The notes: generated by a model from the sequence alone, not told the origin. A stretch of 64,000 bases of DNA from Exiguobacterium sp. Helios (GCF_014524545.1 NZ_CP053557.1:1947501-2011500); one strand, 5' to 3'; positions 9,545 to 18,456 are shown, numbered from the stretch's first letter. Program-made: numbers and translations.

Positions 9545-10273
9545 TTACAAAACTTTACTTAAAAAAGACTGTGTCCGTTCGTGTTGCGGAGAATCAAACA
9601 ATAAACTCGGAATGTTTTCTTCGACGATAAAACCACCGTCCATGAAAAGAACACGATCCCCGACTTCACGGGCAAATCCCATCTCGTGCGTAACGACAAT
9701 CATCGTCATCCCTTCGAGTGCCAATTGCTTCATAACGGCAAGAACATCCCCGACCATCTCTGGATCGAGTGCGGATGTCGGTTCGTCAAACAACATGATT
9801 TTCGGATTCATGGCCAGAGCACGGGCAATGGCGACCCGTTGTTTTTGACCACCGGACAGTTCACCCGGATAATTATCCGCTTTTTCCCGTAATCCCACTT
9901 TATCCAGCAATTCGAAAGCCCGCTGTTTCGCTTGAGTTTTATCCGTTTTCCGAACCTTCATCGGTGCAAGCGTCACGTTCTCGAGCACCGTCTTATGCGG
10001 AAACAAGTTGAAGTGTTGAAACACCATCCCTACTTCTTCCCGTACTTTATTGATATCGACTTTCGGATCCGTAATGTCGTGTGTATCGACAATCACGGTC
10101 CCTCCTGTAATATCCTCCAGCCGGTTTAAACAGCGGAGAAACGTACTTTTTCCGGATCCTGAAGGTCCGATGACACAAACGACTTCTTTTTCTTGAATCT
10201 CAACCGAAATATCCTTTAACACTTCGTTTGAACCAAATGACTTTTTTAATTGTTTTACTTCAATGATACTCAT
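9545..10273 (-). CDS. polar amino-acid ABC transporter ATPase (GlnQ-type)
   Basis: From ATG 10273 the protein has 242 residues; an upstream extension of the frame runs through the permease gene and is rejected. It shows Walker [10 protein letters not shown], the signature [15 protein letters not shown], Walker [13 protein letters not shown] and the switch histidine in VVTHEMGFA. It powers uptake of a polar amino acid with the two upstream genes. The start overlaps the permease stop as ATGA, with GGAGG 11 bp before. Glutamine, arginine or another polar amino acid are all possible substrates. Confidence 0.93.
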   Translation of the reverse strand: MSIIEVKQLKKSFGSNEVLKDISVEIQEKEVVCVIGPSGSGKSTFLRCLNRLEDITGGTVIVDTHDITDPKVDINKVREEVGMVFQHFNLFPHKTVLENVTLAPMKVRKTDKTQAKQRAFELLDKVGLREKADNYPGELSGGQKQRVAIARALAMNPKIMLFDEPTSALDPEMVGDVLAVMKQLALEGMTMIVVTHEMGFAREVGDRVLFMDGGFIVEENIPSLLFDSPQHERTQSFLSKVL

Positions 10274-10914
10274 CGCAGTGTAAACCTCCGTTCCAAGAAT
10301 TTCCCTAACAATGAAAGGAGATAGATGACGACGAAGTACATCAGACCGACAACTGTCCAAACGATGAACGGTTCAAATGTCGTCGCCTGTTGCACTTGTC
10401 CCTGTTGCGTCAAATCCGCGATCCCGATGATCGATAGTAACGACGTATCTTTTAGACTGATGATCGATTGGTTCGTAATCGTCGGCAACATCCGGCGGAA
10501 GGCTTGCGGTAAAACAATTTGCGTCATCGTTTGACGTCCTGTCATCCCGAGTGATCGTGAGGCCTCGGTTTGACCTTTATCAATCGATTGAATCCCTGCC
10601 CGGATGATTTCAGCAAAGTAGGCTCCGGCATTAATCGCAACTGTCAGGATTCCGGCATACATCCGGTCCATGGACAACCACTCGAGCGAGTTGAGTCCAA
10701 AATAGATAAAGAACAATTGGACGATAAAGGGGGTTCCCCGAATAACATCGATGTAGACGATGGCGATACCGTTTAAAATCTTAAGTGGTGATAAACGCAT
10801 CAATGCGACGATCAAGCCGATTAAAAATCCGACGATGACCGCGATGATAAAGATATAAAGGGTGATCTGTAACCCTTCCAAGAAAAACGGAAACGCCGTT
10901 TTTGCGACTTCCAT
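10270..10914 (-). CDS. polar amino-acid ABC transporter permease
   Basis: A 214-residue permease of the HisM/GlnP type with about five membrane helices. The segment [16 protein letters not shown] and the EAA loop around [14 protein letters not shown] are typical of this family and contact the ATPase. It begins 36 bp after the binding-protein gene, with GGGAG upstream, and overlaps the ATPase gene by 4 bp. A single permease gene implies a homodimeric channel. Confidence 0.93.
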   Translation of the reverse strand: MEVAKTAFPFFLEGLQITLYIFIIAVIVGFLIGLIVALMRLSPLKILNGIAIVYIDVIRGTPFIVQLFFIYFGLNSLEWLSMDRMYAGILTVAINAGAYFAEIIRAGIQSIDKGQTEASRSLGMTGRQTMTQIVLPQAFRRMLPTITNQSIISLKDTSLLSIIGIADLTQQGQVQQATTFEPFIVWTVVGLMYFVVIYLLSLLGKFLERRFTLR

Positions 10915-10950
10915 CAGTGACTCAACTCCCTTGTCATTCGTTCAAATAGC

Positions 10951-11715
10951 TTATTTCAAATACGTATCGACGATTTTGTCGTACTCGCCGCTTTCTTTCA
11001 GGTTAGCCAGTCCTTTATTGATTTTTTTCAACAACTCTTCGTTTTCACCTTTTAAGACAGCGATTCCGTAGTTATCCCCGTTCAAACGGTCTCCGACGAG
11101 TTTCAGACCAAGATTTTGTTGTTTGTTGGCATACGAGATGACCGGATAATCTTCAATCAATGCTGCAGCATTTCCGTTTTTGACTTCTTGGAACATGGCT
11201 GGACTGTCATTGAATTGTGTGACTGTGATACCGAGTTTATCTGCATTGTCCGTCGCATATTTTGCACCTGTCGTTCCTTTTTTGACCGCGACTTTCTGTC
11301 CTTTTAAATCATCGACCGACTTGATTTTATTGTTGTCATCTTTGACGACTAAAATCAATCCGGCTTTAAAGTACGGATCGGAGAACGTGACGACTTTTTT
11401 CCGCTCCGGCGTGATACTCATACCGGCAATTGCAACATCCAACTGGTTCGCTTGAAGAGCCGGAATGATTCCGCTGAAGTCCATTGCTTCAAACTTGATT
11501 TTAAACCCTTGATCCTTTGCAATGGCTTTGATGAGATCGATATCGATCCCCTTGTACGTGTCCCCGTCTTTATATTCGAACGGTGGATACGTGACATCGA
11601 TTCCGACTTTATACGTCTTGTCTTTCGACACCTCGTCCTGTGATCCGATACTGCATGCACTCAATACCATTAAACAGCTGAGCAGTAAAAATAAAACCGA
11701 TAAATGCTTTTTCAT
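10951..11715 (-). CDS. amino-acid ABC transporter binding lipoprotein
   Basis: A 254-residue family-3 solute-binding protein. A lipoprotein signal with lipobox LSAC at about residues 18-21 anchors it to the outer membrane face. VGIDVTYPPFEYKDGDTYKG and the FDVAIAG-like stretch QLDVAIAGMSITPERKK are typical of polar amino-acid binders. It is the first gene of a three-gene operon (binding protein, permease, ATPase). Substrate is not resolved; GlnH/ArtP-type proteins are the closest by eye. Confidence 0.92.
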   Translation of the reverse strand: MKKHLSVLFLLLSCLMVLSACSIGSQDEVSKDKTYKVGIDVTYPPFEYKDGDTYKGIDIDLIKAIAKDQGFKIKFEAMDFSGIIPALQANQLDVAIAGMSITPERKKVVTFSDPYFKAGLILVVKDDNNKIKSVDDLKGQKVAVKKGTTGAKYATDNADKLGITVTQFNDSPAMFQEVKNGNAAALIEDYPVISYANKQQNLGLKLVGDRLNGDNYGIAVLKGENEELLKKINKGLANLKESGEYDKIVDTYLK

Positions 11716-11850
11716 GTTGTTACTCCTCTCTTGAAGACAAATGCCTTCTCCCTTGTAATTTCCTTAAAATCTTTTCCTTAACACATATTTTATCAGAAAA
11801 ATTCAAATTTTACGAACAAACTTGTTAAGGACATGAATCAAAAATTTTTA

Positions 11851-11896
11851 TAAAAAAAATAGAAGCCCACTTCTTACGAAGAGTACTCCTATTTTC
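11851..11896 (-). terminator. terminator after tRNA-Leu
   Basis: On the minus strand AATAGGAG pairs imperfectly with CTTCTATT, with an inner CTTCGTAAGAAG hairpin and then a run of eight T. It lies about ten bases after the tRNA 3' end. Confidence 0.65.
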
Positions 11897-11905
11897 ACTT
11901 AAAAA

Positions 11906-11989
11906 TGCCGCCGAGAGGACTTGAACCTCCACGGTGTTGCCACCACTAGATTCTGAGTCTAGCGCGTCTACCAGTTCCGCCACGACGAC
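11906..11989 (-). tRNA. tRNA-Leu (anticodon CAG)
   Basis: The acceptor stem GTCGTCG/CGGCGGC pairs fully with two G-U pairs. The anticodon stem CTAGA/TCTAG holds loop CTCAGAA, giving anticodon CAG for codon CUG. A long variable arm, as expected for tRNA-Leu, precedes the T arm with TTCAAGT. The discriminator is A and no CCA is encoded, since TTTTT follows directly. Confidence 0.95.
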
Positions 11990-12005
11990 TTCTATTTATG
12001 TTATT

Positions 12006-12034
12006 AGAATACTAAATAGTGTTTTTGATGTCAA
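12006..12034 (-). promoter_or_regulatory. sigma-A promoter of tRNA-Leu
   Basis: On the minus strand TTGACA and TATTCT are separated by exactly 17 bp. The -10 ends 17 bp before the tRNA 5' end. Confidence 0.8.
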
Positions 12035-12052
12035 CGATTTCACGCATTTTTT

Positions 12053-12997
12053 TTACACGCGTTCCATTGGTTCGCCTAAAATCCGACGGACAAATGTTTC
12101 GACGACCGCATCATAAGTGTCCGGATCTTCAAAGTAAGCCATCGCGTGGGCAGCATTCGGAATGACTACCAATTCTTTTTCTGTCGGACAGGCTTGATAC
12201 AATTCATAGACCATCGAGGTTGGAACAAACGTATCCGCTCCACCGTGTAAAAACAGAATTGGCACCGTCGCCCGCTTCACTTGTTTAAGTGCAGACGCTT
12301 CACTGAAAAAATAACCTGCTTTCATTTTCGTCAAAATGCTTGTCATCGTCAAAAATGGAAAATGGGGCAGACGGTACATCCGTTTCATTTGATAGGCAAG
12401 GACGGCATTGACCGACGTGTAGGCACAATCGGAGATAATTCCTTTGATTTGCGGCGGCAAAACTTCACCACTTGTCATCAGAACGGTCGCTCCCCCCATT
12501 GAGACACCATGTAAGAAAATCGCACTTTCTTGTCCAAGACGGGCCACCAGGTACTCGGTCCACCGAAGACAATCTTCACGGTCATGCCAACCAAATCCGA
12601 TATAGTTCCCGTCACTTTTTCCGTGTCCTCGGTTGTCCGGCATCATGACATGGAAACCGGCTTGATGATACAGATACGCAAATCCGGCTAAGTCTGTTCC
12701 GACTCCACCGTATCCGTGAACTAAAATGACGACCCGATTCGATGGAACAAGCGGCGGTAAGTAATGCCCGCGTAAGGTTAATCCATCATGCGCCTTTACT
12801 TCAATCAGCTCCAGCGGCTGTTCTTTGATCCACGTTTGACCCGGTTGCATCAGACGAACCATCTCGTCACTCAAATCACGGTTGTTGGATAAAAAGGGTT
12901 TCGGATTGGTCGCAATCGCCATTTCATAAAAGTAATAACTCGCCGCGAGCATCCCTGAACCGATTACACCTAAGCCGATTTTTGTTCGTGTTCGCAT
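12053..12997 (-). CDS. alpha/beta hydrolase, membrane-anchored
   Basis: A 314-residue hydrolase from the ATG at 12997 (GAGGAG eight bases upstream; a GTG at 13006 touches that site). An N-terminal hydrophobic segment (LGVIGSGMLAASYYFY) likely anchors it. The oxyanion segment HGYGG, nucleophile elbow GVSMGG, acid GGADTFVP and final His in NAAHAM form a Ser-Asp-His triad. It resembles the Bacillus YqkD/YfhM-type hydrolases, but its substrate is unknown. It is the last of four closely spaced genes (14770 to 12053). Confidence 0.85.
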   Translation of the reverse strand: MRTRTKIGLGVIGSGMLAASYYFYEMAIATNPKPFLSNNRDLSDEMVRLMQPGQTWIKEQPLELIEVKAHDGLTLRGHYLPPLVPSNRVVILVHGYGGVGTDLAGFAYLYHQAGFHVMMPDNRGHGKSDGNYIGFGWHDREDCLRWTEYLVARLGQESAIFLHGVSMGGATVLMTSGEVLPPQIKGIISDCAYTSVNAVLAYQMKRMYRLPHFPFLTMTSILTKMKAGYFFSEASALKQVKRATVPILFLHGGADTFVPTSMVYELYQACPTEKELVVIPNAAHAMAYFEDPDTYDAVVETFVRRILGEPMERV

Positions 12998-13019
12998 TGC
13001 TTCCACTCCTCATCTGCTC

Positions 13020-13361
13020 TTATAAATCAATTTGTAATTGTGCCGAAGACTCGGCATCTTCTTCTTGTAAAATTTGTTGCCGCAGACGATGTTCGTGTTG
13101 TGCCTTTCGGTAAGCAAATTCCTGAACTAATTCTTGTCCTGTGAAACCTTCGTCGACGATGTCCGACAGCAAATCCGTTTCCGTCGTGACGATTTCCTGT
13201 GGATTGCGGATAATCAACACTTGACCGACCTGCGCCAACATCAGTTCATCTTTTAACTGTAATGCATCATAAAATGGTTCAGGTAAGGTCATCCGACGTG
13301 TTTCCGGATTGATGTGTATCCGTTTATACGCTGCTAACGATTGAAACTTCCGACTCGCCAT
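13020..13361 (-). CDS. AbrB/MazE-like domain protein
   Basis: A 113-residue protein. Residues 15-52 (HINPETRRMTLPEPFYDAL, then LKDELMLAQVGQVLIIRN) resemble the swapped-hairpin SpoVT/AbrB fold. The rest is acidic and helical (QELVQEFAYRKAQ). No toxin gene lies next to it, so an antitoxin role is not supported; a small DNA-binding regulator is possible. AGGAGGACAGAT precedes the ATG. It sits 20-22 bp from both neighbours in a four-gene run. The fold assignment is by eye. Confidence 0.6.
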   Translation of the reverse strand: MASRKFQSLAAYKRIHINPETRRMTLPEPFYDALQLKDELMLAQVGQVLIIRNPQEIVTTETDLLSDIVDEGFTGQELVQEFAYRKAQHEHRLRQQILQEEDAESSAQLQIDL

Positions 13362-13381
13362 ATCTGTCCTCCTCTTCTAGA

Positions 13382-14398
13382 TCACTGAAACGTCATGTCT
13401 AATCTAGAATCTTTTCCTTGAATCGTGATGGTTGCCGATGCTCCGTTGACGAGTGTCATTTGCGGCGGTTGATGTCCGATGTCGAGATCGTAAAACACCG
13501 GGATATTCAACAGTCTTTTAAACGTTTCATAGACATCTAGGATCGTATAATCTTCGATCGTCCGACCACCTGCCGTTCGTCCGAACACGATTCCAGATGT
13601 CCGCTCGAACCAACCCGCGAGATACATCTGCATCAGTGAACGGTGAACGTCAGTAGCGCTCGCTTCCGACACTTCGAAATACCAAAGAATCGGTTCTTCG
13701 TTAATCTGGTTTTCCTGAAATGCTGCTACGTCTCCATACGGCGTTCCGATGAGATGACGAATCGTCTCAAGACACCCGCCAAGCAACCGCCCGGATACCT
13801 GTTTTTGTGTCGGATCCAGCGTTTTCCACTCTGTCGTTGCATCAAGATGATACATATAACGTTCTGGTCGTTCTGAATGGTTCCATTTGGTTTGATACAG
13901 ATCAGACGTCCACTGAGTGACGGTCCCTCCGGCAGGCGTCGCCAGCACTCGCCGCCAGGCTGTCGTCGTTTCATCCCATTCTTCGCTGCGCATGTCTACA
14001 AAATTCGGTCCATGTGCTGTCGCGATGCCTGTCTTGACTGTGATGACAAACAGGAGCGTACTGATATCCGAGTACCCAAGCAACCATTTTACCGGGATTC
14101 GTTCGAAATCCAAAAACGGTAATACATCAATCGCCCGTTCTCCTCCAAAAGGTGGAAGGATTGCATCGATTTCCGGATTTTTCAGCATCTCATTCAGTTC
14201 ATCCGCTCGTGTTTGAGCCGGAGCGCTTTCCGCCTGATGTTGCGTCCAAACCGTTTGTCCGATTGTGACTGCCATTTGCCGATCCTGGAGACGCAACGTT
14301 GCTTCCTCGAGCATTGAATGTAAGTTTTCCGGCACTCCGGAAGACGGAGCTGTCACACCGATTGTTTGGCCGGTCCAGCCTAAAAAGGGATAGCGCAT
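13382..14398 (-). CDS. LD-carboxypeptidase (peptidase family S66)
   Basis: A 338-residue S66 peptidase of LdcA/MccF type. The N-terminal GVTAPSSGVPEN loop, the nucleophile serine in LLGYSDISTLLF, the GGRTIEDY glutamate region and the C-terminal DIGHQPPQMTLVNG histidine fit the Ser-Glu-His set. LdcA trims L,D-peptide bonds in recycled murein; MccF members inactivate microcin C-like compounds. Sequence alone does not decide between them. AGGAGGAAACAATC precedes the ATG. It follows the thioredoxin-like gene by 30 bp. Confidence 0.9.
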   Translation of the reverse strand: MRYPFLGWTGQTIGVTAPSSGVPENLHSMLEEATLRLQDRQMAVTIGQTVWTQHQAESAPAQTRADELNEMLKNPEIDAILPPFGGERAIDVLPFLDFERIPVKWLLGYSDISTLLFVITVKTGIATAHGPNFVDMRSEEWDETTTAWRRVLATPAGGTVTQWTSDLYQTKWNHSERPERYMYHLDATTEWKTLDPTQKQVSGRLLGGCLETIRHLIGTPYGDVAAFQENQINEEPILWYFEVSEASATDVHRSLMQMYLAGWFERTSGIVFGRTAGGRTIEDYTILDVYETFKRLLNIPVFYDLDIGHQPPQMTLVNGASATITIQGKDSRLDMTFQ

Positions 14399-14428
14399 GA
14401 TTGTTTCCTCCTGACGATGTTGGATTTT

Positions 14429-14770
14429 TCAGTTCATCGAAGCCACTAATCGGCTGAGTTGTTCGACTTTCCGGGTAAACGGTTCGATTGGAACGATTCG
14501 TGCTTCCCGGTGAAGTTCTTTTCCTTGAACAAAAAACAACAAAGAAGGCGCGGTAAACACCGAAAATTCTCCGACAATTTCCGGGACGGTAACCAAGTCA
14601 ACATGTCCAGACCGAAATTCGGGATGATTTGCCAAAATCGGTTCGATTTGTGGAAACAACGAGGCACAAACGCCACAGCCCGGACTGGAAATATAAATGA
14701 AACTTGCCGATTCTTGAAGATAAAAGTCCCTTACGTCTTCAATTGACGTCAATTCTTGAAATGTTGCCAT
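14429..14770 (-). CDS. thioredoxin-like protein
   Basis: A 113-residue thioredoxin fold with the active site SPGCGVCASLFP near residue 32 and the cis-proline region FTAPSLLFFVQGKEL. The CGVC centre differs from the CGPC of classic thioredoxin and resembles the Bacillus YtpP/YdfQ-type proteins. It is probably a cytosolic thiol-disulphide reductase. GAGGAGGGCGAAAC precedes the ATG. It is the first gene of the four-gene run that ends at the hydrolase. Confidence 0.85.
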   Translation of the reverse strand: MATFQELTSIEDVRDFYLQESASFIYISSPGCGVCASLFPQIEPILANHPEFRSGHVDLVTVPEIVGEFSVFTAPSLLFFVQGKELHREARIVPIEPFTRKVEQLSRLVASMN

Positions 14771-14862
14771 GTTTCGCCCTCCTCTTTTTGTAAAATATCT
14801 TTTAATTATAACGTGACGCCGCCTATAAATAAAACGTGACCTCTCATTCAGGTTTTTACGCC

Positions 14863-14925
14863 CAAAAAAACACCTTCGTCTCGAATCTTTAAGGATGATT
14901 CCTTAAAGATTCGAGCGAGGTGTTA
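14863..14925 (-). terminator. very long-stem terminator of the aldehyde dehydrogenase operon
   Basis: An almost perfect stem of about 25 bp (14869-14924, loop TGAT or close) followed by seven T on the minus strand, ten bases beyond the DUF779 stop. Confidence 0.93.
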
Positions 14926-14934
14926 TTTATCGAA

Positions 14935-15303
14935 TTACGATTTGGTAGATGCCGTGAGTTCTGCATATTCTTCAGTCGTAAAAGCACGAGAACGTGTCAA
15001 AAATCGTTTGCCCTCGACACCTTCCAAAGAAAACATTCCGCCTCGACCATTGACGACATCAATGATCAATTGTGTATGTTTCCAATATTCATACTGATCC
15101 TCATGAATATAAAACGGACAACCACCGATTGTGCCGATCAATAAATCCTGATCCCCTAAAAATAAATCGCCTTCCGCAAAACACATCGGGGAACTGCCGT
15201 CGCAACAGCCACCCGATTGGTGAAACATCAACGGTCCGTGTTTCGCTTTCAGCCGTTCAATCAATTCCAAGCCGGCATCGGTCGCAAGTACACGTTCGAC
15301 CAT
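14935..15303 (-). CDS. DUF779 protein, aldehyde dehydrogenase partner
   Basis: A 122-residue protein with four cysteines: GGCCDGSSPMC in the N-terminal third and GGCPFYI later. DUF779 genes are commonly found just after acetaldehyde dehydrogenase genes, as here, 21 bp downstream. Its biochemical role is not established; the conserved cysteines suggest a metal or redox function. AAAGGATGTGGCGAC precedes the ATG. It shares the promoter and terminator of the dehydrogenase. Confidence 0.88.
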   Translation of the reverse strand: MVERVLATDAGLELIERLKAKHGPLMFHQSGGCCDGSSPMCFAEGDLFLGDQDLLIGTIGGCPFYIHEDQYEYWKHTQLIIDVVNGRGGMFSLEGVEGKRFLTRSRAFTTEEYAELTASTKS

Positions 15304-15324
15304 GTCGCCACATCCTTTCTTCGA

Positions 15325-16845
15325 TTAGAAGAAACCAAGTTTATCCGGGCTGTAACTGACGAGAAGGTTTTTTGTCCGTTGGTAATGGTTGAGCATCATT
15401 TTATGGTTTTCACGACCGATTCCTGACATTTTATAGCCACCGAACGCGGCGTGTGCCGGGTACTGGTGGTAACAGTTTGTCCAGACCCGTCCAGCTTCGA
15501 TCGCCCGTCCGAAGCGGTATGCGCGGTTCATATCGCGTGTCCAGACGCCTGCACCTAAACCGTACAGTGTGTCATTGGCGATTTGCAACGCTTCTTCTTC
15601 TGTTTTAAACGTTGTGACCGATAGGACAGGACCAAAAATCTCTTCTTGGAAAATCCGCATTTTGTTATGTCCTTTGAAAATTGTCGGCTGAATGTAATAA
15701 CCATCCGCCAAGTCGCCGTCAAGATGGTTCCGTTCGCCGCCAATCAGGCATTCGGCCCCTTCCGATTTTCCGATTTCAAGATACGAGAGGATTTTTTCCA
15801 TTTGTTCACTCGACGCCTGGGCACCCATCATGACGTCAGCATCAAGCGGATTGCCGAGTTTGATTGCTTTGACCCGCTCCAGTACACGCTCCATGAATGG
15901 TTCGTAGATCGATTCTTCAATCAAGGCACGCGATGGACATGTACAGACTTCGCCTTGGTTCAAGGCAAACATCAATAATCCTTCAATCGCTTTATCGAAG
16001 AAGGCATCATCGGCATCCATGATGTCGGCAAAGAAAATGTTTGGTGATTTCCCACCGAGCTCGAGTGTGACCGGAATGATGTTTTGCGAAGCATACTGCA
16101 TGATGAGCCGTCCTGTCGTCGTTTCACCCGTGAAAGCAATTTTTGCGATCCGTTTGCTCGACGCGAGCGGTTTTCCGGCTTCAAGCCCAAAACCGTTGAC
16201 GATATTCAAGACACCCGGAGGTAATAAATCTTCAATCAGTTCCGTCAGTAACAGAATACTTGCCGGTGTTTGTTCCGCCGGTTTCAAGACGACACAGTTT
16301 CCTGCCGCGAGTGCCGGTGCCAGTTTCCAGACAGCCATTAAAATCGGGAAGTTCCACGGAATGATTTGACCGACGACTCCAAGCGGCTCATGGAAATGAT
16401 AGGCGACCGTATCGTTGTCGAGTTCCCCGATTGAACCTTCTTGCGCCCGGATGACCCCTGCAAAGTACCGGAAATGATCGATGGCGAGCGGAAGGTCGGC
16501 ATTCAGTGTCTCGCGTACAGCTTTTCCGTTTTCAAGCGTTTCCGCATAGGCGAGCATCTCAAGATTTTCTTCCATCCGATTCGCAATTTTATTTAAAATG
16601 TTTGACCGTTCTGCGACTGACGTCTTGCCCCAGGCATCTTTTGCCGCATGTGCTGCATCAAGTGCCAGCTCGACATCTTCTTTCCCTGAACGGGCTACTT
16701 GACATAACACTTTCCCGGTAATCGGCGTCACGTTATCAAAATATTCTCCACCGACCGGTGCCGTCCACTTGCCATTAATGAAATTTTCATAACGATCCTT
16801 GTACTGTACCTTCGACCCTTGCGTGTTTGGAATCTCATAAATCAT
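15325..16845 (-). CDS. NAD-dependent aldehyde dehydrogenase
   Basis: A 506-residue aldehyde dehydrogenase with the general-base glutamate in [13 protein letters not shown], the catalytic cysteine in [11 protein letters not shown] and the C-terminal [21 protein letters not shown]. It is of the AldB/AcoD acetaldehyde type and oxidises aldehydes to acids with NAD+. GGGAGGAACAATCAG precedes the ATG. It is the first gene of a two-gene operon with DUF779. The leader contains a promoter and a near-consensus cre box. Confidence 0.93.
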   Translation of the reverse strand: MIYEIPNTQGSKVQYKDRYENFINGKWTAPVGGEYFDNVTPITGKVLCQVARSGKEDVELALDAAHAAKDAWGKTSVAERSNILNKIANRMEENLEMLAYAETLENGKAVRETLNADLPLAIDHFRYFAGVIRAQEGSIGELDNDTVAYHFHEPLGVVGQIIPWNFPILMAVWKLAPALAAGNCVVLKPAEQTPASILLLTELIEDLLPPGVLNIVNGFGLEAGKPLASSKRIAKIAFTGETTTGRLIMQYASQNIIPVTLELGGKSPNIFFADIMDADDAFFDKAIEGLLMFALNQGEVCTCPSRALIEESIYEPFMERVLERVKAIKLGNPLDADVMMGAQASSEQMEKILSYLEIGKSEGAECLIGGERNHLDGDLADGYYIQPTIFKGHNKMRIFQEEIFGPVLSVTTFKTEEEALQIANDTLYGLGAGVWTRDMNRAYRFGRAIEAGRVWTNCYHQYPAHAAFGGYKMSGIGRENHKMMLNHYQRTKNLLVSYSPDKLGFF

Positions 16846-16896
16846 CTGATTGTTCCTCCCTCAAATAAAATGGTCAAACGACGAGAAGGTACCTCA

Positions 16897-16910
16897 TGTA
16901 TGCGCTTTCA
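16897..16910 (-). promoter_or_regulatory. near-consensus cre box in the aldehyde dehydrogenase leader
   Basis: On the minus strand TGAAAGCGCATACA differs from TGWNANCGNTNWCA at one position (A for T at position 10). It lies about 35-45 bp downstream of the -10 box, a roadblock position, between the arms ACGAGAAG/CTTCTCGT. Confidence 0.6.
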
Positions 16911-16942
16911 TTTTAACCCTATCGAAATGTCTTCTCGTTTCT

Positions 16943-16970
16943 ATCGTACCAAATGTTTGATAAAAGTCAA
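16943..16970 (-). promoter_or_regulatory. sigma-A promoter of the aldehyde dehydrogenase operon
   Basis: TTGACT and TACGAT on the minus strand with a 16 bp spacer, about 100 bp before the start codon. Confidence 0.6.
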
Positions 16971-17003
16971 AATTTTCCGATATTTTTTATCCAGAAATTT
17001 TTA

Positions 17004-17041
17004 TAAAAAAACACGTCCTCCTAAAACGGGTGGACGTGTTG
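17004..17041 (-). terminator. terminator after the DksA/TraR-like gene
   Basis: Stem AACACGTCC/GGACGTGTT with a T-run on the minus strand, 11 bp after the stop at 17052. Confidence 0.9.
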
Positions 17042-17051
17042 CTCGTTTAAT

Positions 17052-17573
17052 TTAGCGTGTCGGGTCAATACCATCCTCTTTGTCAGAAGGTGTGTCTGAG
17101 TTGCCGAACTCACCGACCTTACTGAATCCGTCGGTTGCCCCGTCGATATCTTTTCCGGTTGCCGTGACGGACGGATCAAGAACCGCTTCTTCACTCGGAC
17201 GGGATGCCGGATCGTTCCCGACTTTTTCTTCTTCTTTTTTAGCGTCTTCAATACATAACAACGTTTCCGGAATGATATCAAGACGTTCGATTTCGATGTC
17301 TTTTCCACAGACTTTACAGACGCCGTACGTGCCATCTTCAATCGCTTTCAACGCTAGATCGACGTCCGATAACATCTCTTCCTGCATGTCCGTCATCGCT
17401 TGATCCCGTTCCCGTAAAAAGAGTTCGTCTCCTGAATCGCCCGGATGGTTATCGTAGCTCGACAGTTCCCCGGTATCGTAATCGACTTCACGATTTTCGA
17501 TATTGGTCTCCGTTTTATCTTTTTCCTTTAACAAACGTGTTTTGAATGTCTCGATTTGCTTTTCTGATAACAT
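17052..17573 (-). CDS. DksA/TraR-type zinc-finger-like protein (YteA-like)
   Basis: From the ATG at 17573 (GGAG nine bases upstream) the protein has 173 residues; TTG and ATG codons just upstream lie in or before the ribosome site. An N-terminal coiled coil (LLKEKDKTETNIE) is followed by YGVCKVCGKDIEIERLD and LLCIED. Canonical DksA fingers have four cysteines; here three are present and the fourth position is Asp. The acidic tail has NDPASRPSEEAVLD. It resembles Bacillus YteA/YocK general-stress proteins, and RNA polymerase binding is inferred only from the family. A possible sigma-B promoter lies upstream. Confidence 0.85.
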   Translation of the reverse strand: MLSEKQIETFKTRLLKEKDKTETNIENREVDYDTGELSSYDNHPGDSGDELFLRERDQAMTDMQEEMLSDVDLALKAIEDGTYGVCKVCGKDIEIERLDIIPETLLCIEDAKKEEEKVGNDPASRPSEEAVLDPSVTATGKDIDGATDGFSKVGEFGNSDTPSDKEDGIDPTR

Positions 17574-17619
17574 ATCCTTCATCTCCAATTCTTTAGCTTC
17601 AGCTTCTTCTCTAAAGGAT

Positions 17620-17645
17620 TTAACCGAAATGAAACCATGTTAAAC
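17620..17645 (-). promoter_or_regulatory. possible sigma-B promoter
   Basis: On the minus strand GTTTAA, a 14 bp spacer and GGTTAA. This resembles the general-stress consensus GTTTAA-N13-15-GGGWAW with one mismatch in the -10. It sits about 50 bp before the YteA-like gene. Confidence 0.4.
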
Positions 17646-17658
17646 GTCAAAGACCCTC

Positions 17659-18456
17659 TCAAGAACATTTATACGAGCGGATCGAACCGTGTAAATCACA
17701 GATGACCGTCATGAATTCTTGACCGTCCTTAAAGCAGATTTGATGGCTTCTGCCGTTTTTGGAAGTCGTAATGTCATCAATCCATAGCCGCGTGGCGTCA
17801 GCAGACGATAACATCGCCACTTTATCACGAATCAAAAACAGATCAAATGGTAACAGATTTAAGGACTGGATGACTAAGCCGTATTTCCGGAACAGCGGAT
17901 CTAGTTGATAATGCGATAAACTGTATAAACTTTTTTCCATCCCGCCGATTAACAATTGAATCGAGTGACACGGTTCCCGGCTGTCGATCCGCTCTTTTTG
18001 TAAAATGATTTGACCGTTGACACCAGATCCGTCGAAGACACGCTGCATTTTCTCTTGATCGACACGGAGTGCTCCCGGTTTAACATGCAAAACCAAATGA
18101 GCAAATTCGGCATAGTCCGGTTTTCCGATTTCAAGCGCTTGAATATGTCTCACTTCTTCTCGTTCAATCAATTCGATCAGTCCGCGTTCCACCTTGTCCG
18201 ACACGTCTAATTCAGAAAAAAGACGGACATCGATCACGTATTGGTCGACGACGGTATTGACTTCGAGTGTATACATCAAGTGCTGGTTCTGTTCCTGATC
18301 GAGTGTCAGACGATTTAACAGCAGTTGATGAAGCAGTTCAACCGGTGTATGCGATGAAAATTGACTTGTATAAATCAAGTGTTTGGCTGTCAAAGAATGA
18401 TTGGTTTTTAATCGTGCGCCTTTTACCATATATACGTTCACTTTATAATTTTGCAT
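17659..18456 (-). CDS. unknown protein, 265 residues
   Basis: I do not recognise this family. The protein begins MQNYKVNVYMVKGARLKTN; AGAGAAGGTGGCATT precedes the ATG. It looks soluble, with alternating beta-like stretches (YVIDVRLFSEL, FAHLVLHVKPGAL, NGQIILQKERID) and no signal peptide or membrane helix. The C-terminus has FMTVICDLHGSIRSYKCS. Codon use looks like its neighbours. It is probably monocistronic, since the YteA-like gene downstream has its own promoter-like element and no clear terminator lies between. Upstream (18457-18658) I see only AT-rich DNA. Confidence 0.75.
   Translation of the reverse strand: MQNYKVNVYMVKGARLKTNHSLTAKHLIYTSQFSSHTPVELLHQLLLNRLTLDQEQNQHLMYTLEVNTVVDQYVIDVRLFSELDVSDKVERGLIELIEREEVRHIQALEIGKPDYAEFAHLVLHVKPGALRVDQEKMQRVFDGSGVNGQIILQKERIDSREPCHSIQLLIGGMEKSLYSLSHYQLDPLFRKYGLVIQSLNLLPFDLFLIRDKVAMLSSADATRLWIDDITTSKNGRSHQICFKDGQEFMTVICDLHGSIRSYKCS

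Noticed and set aside
13020-13361. antitoxin of a toxin-antitoxin pair
   Set aside because: The neighbours are an LD-carboxypeptidase and an esterase; no small toxin gene is adjacent.
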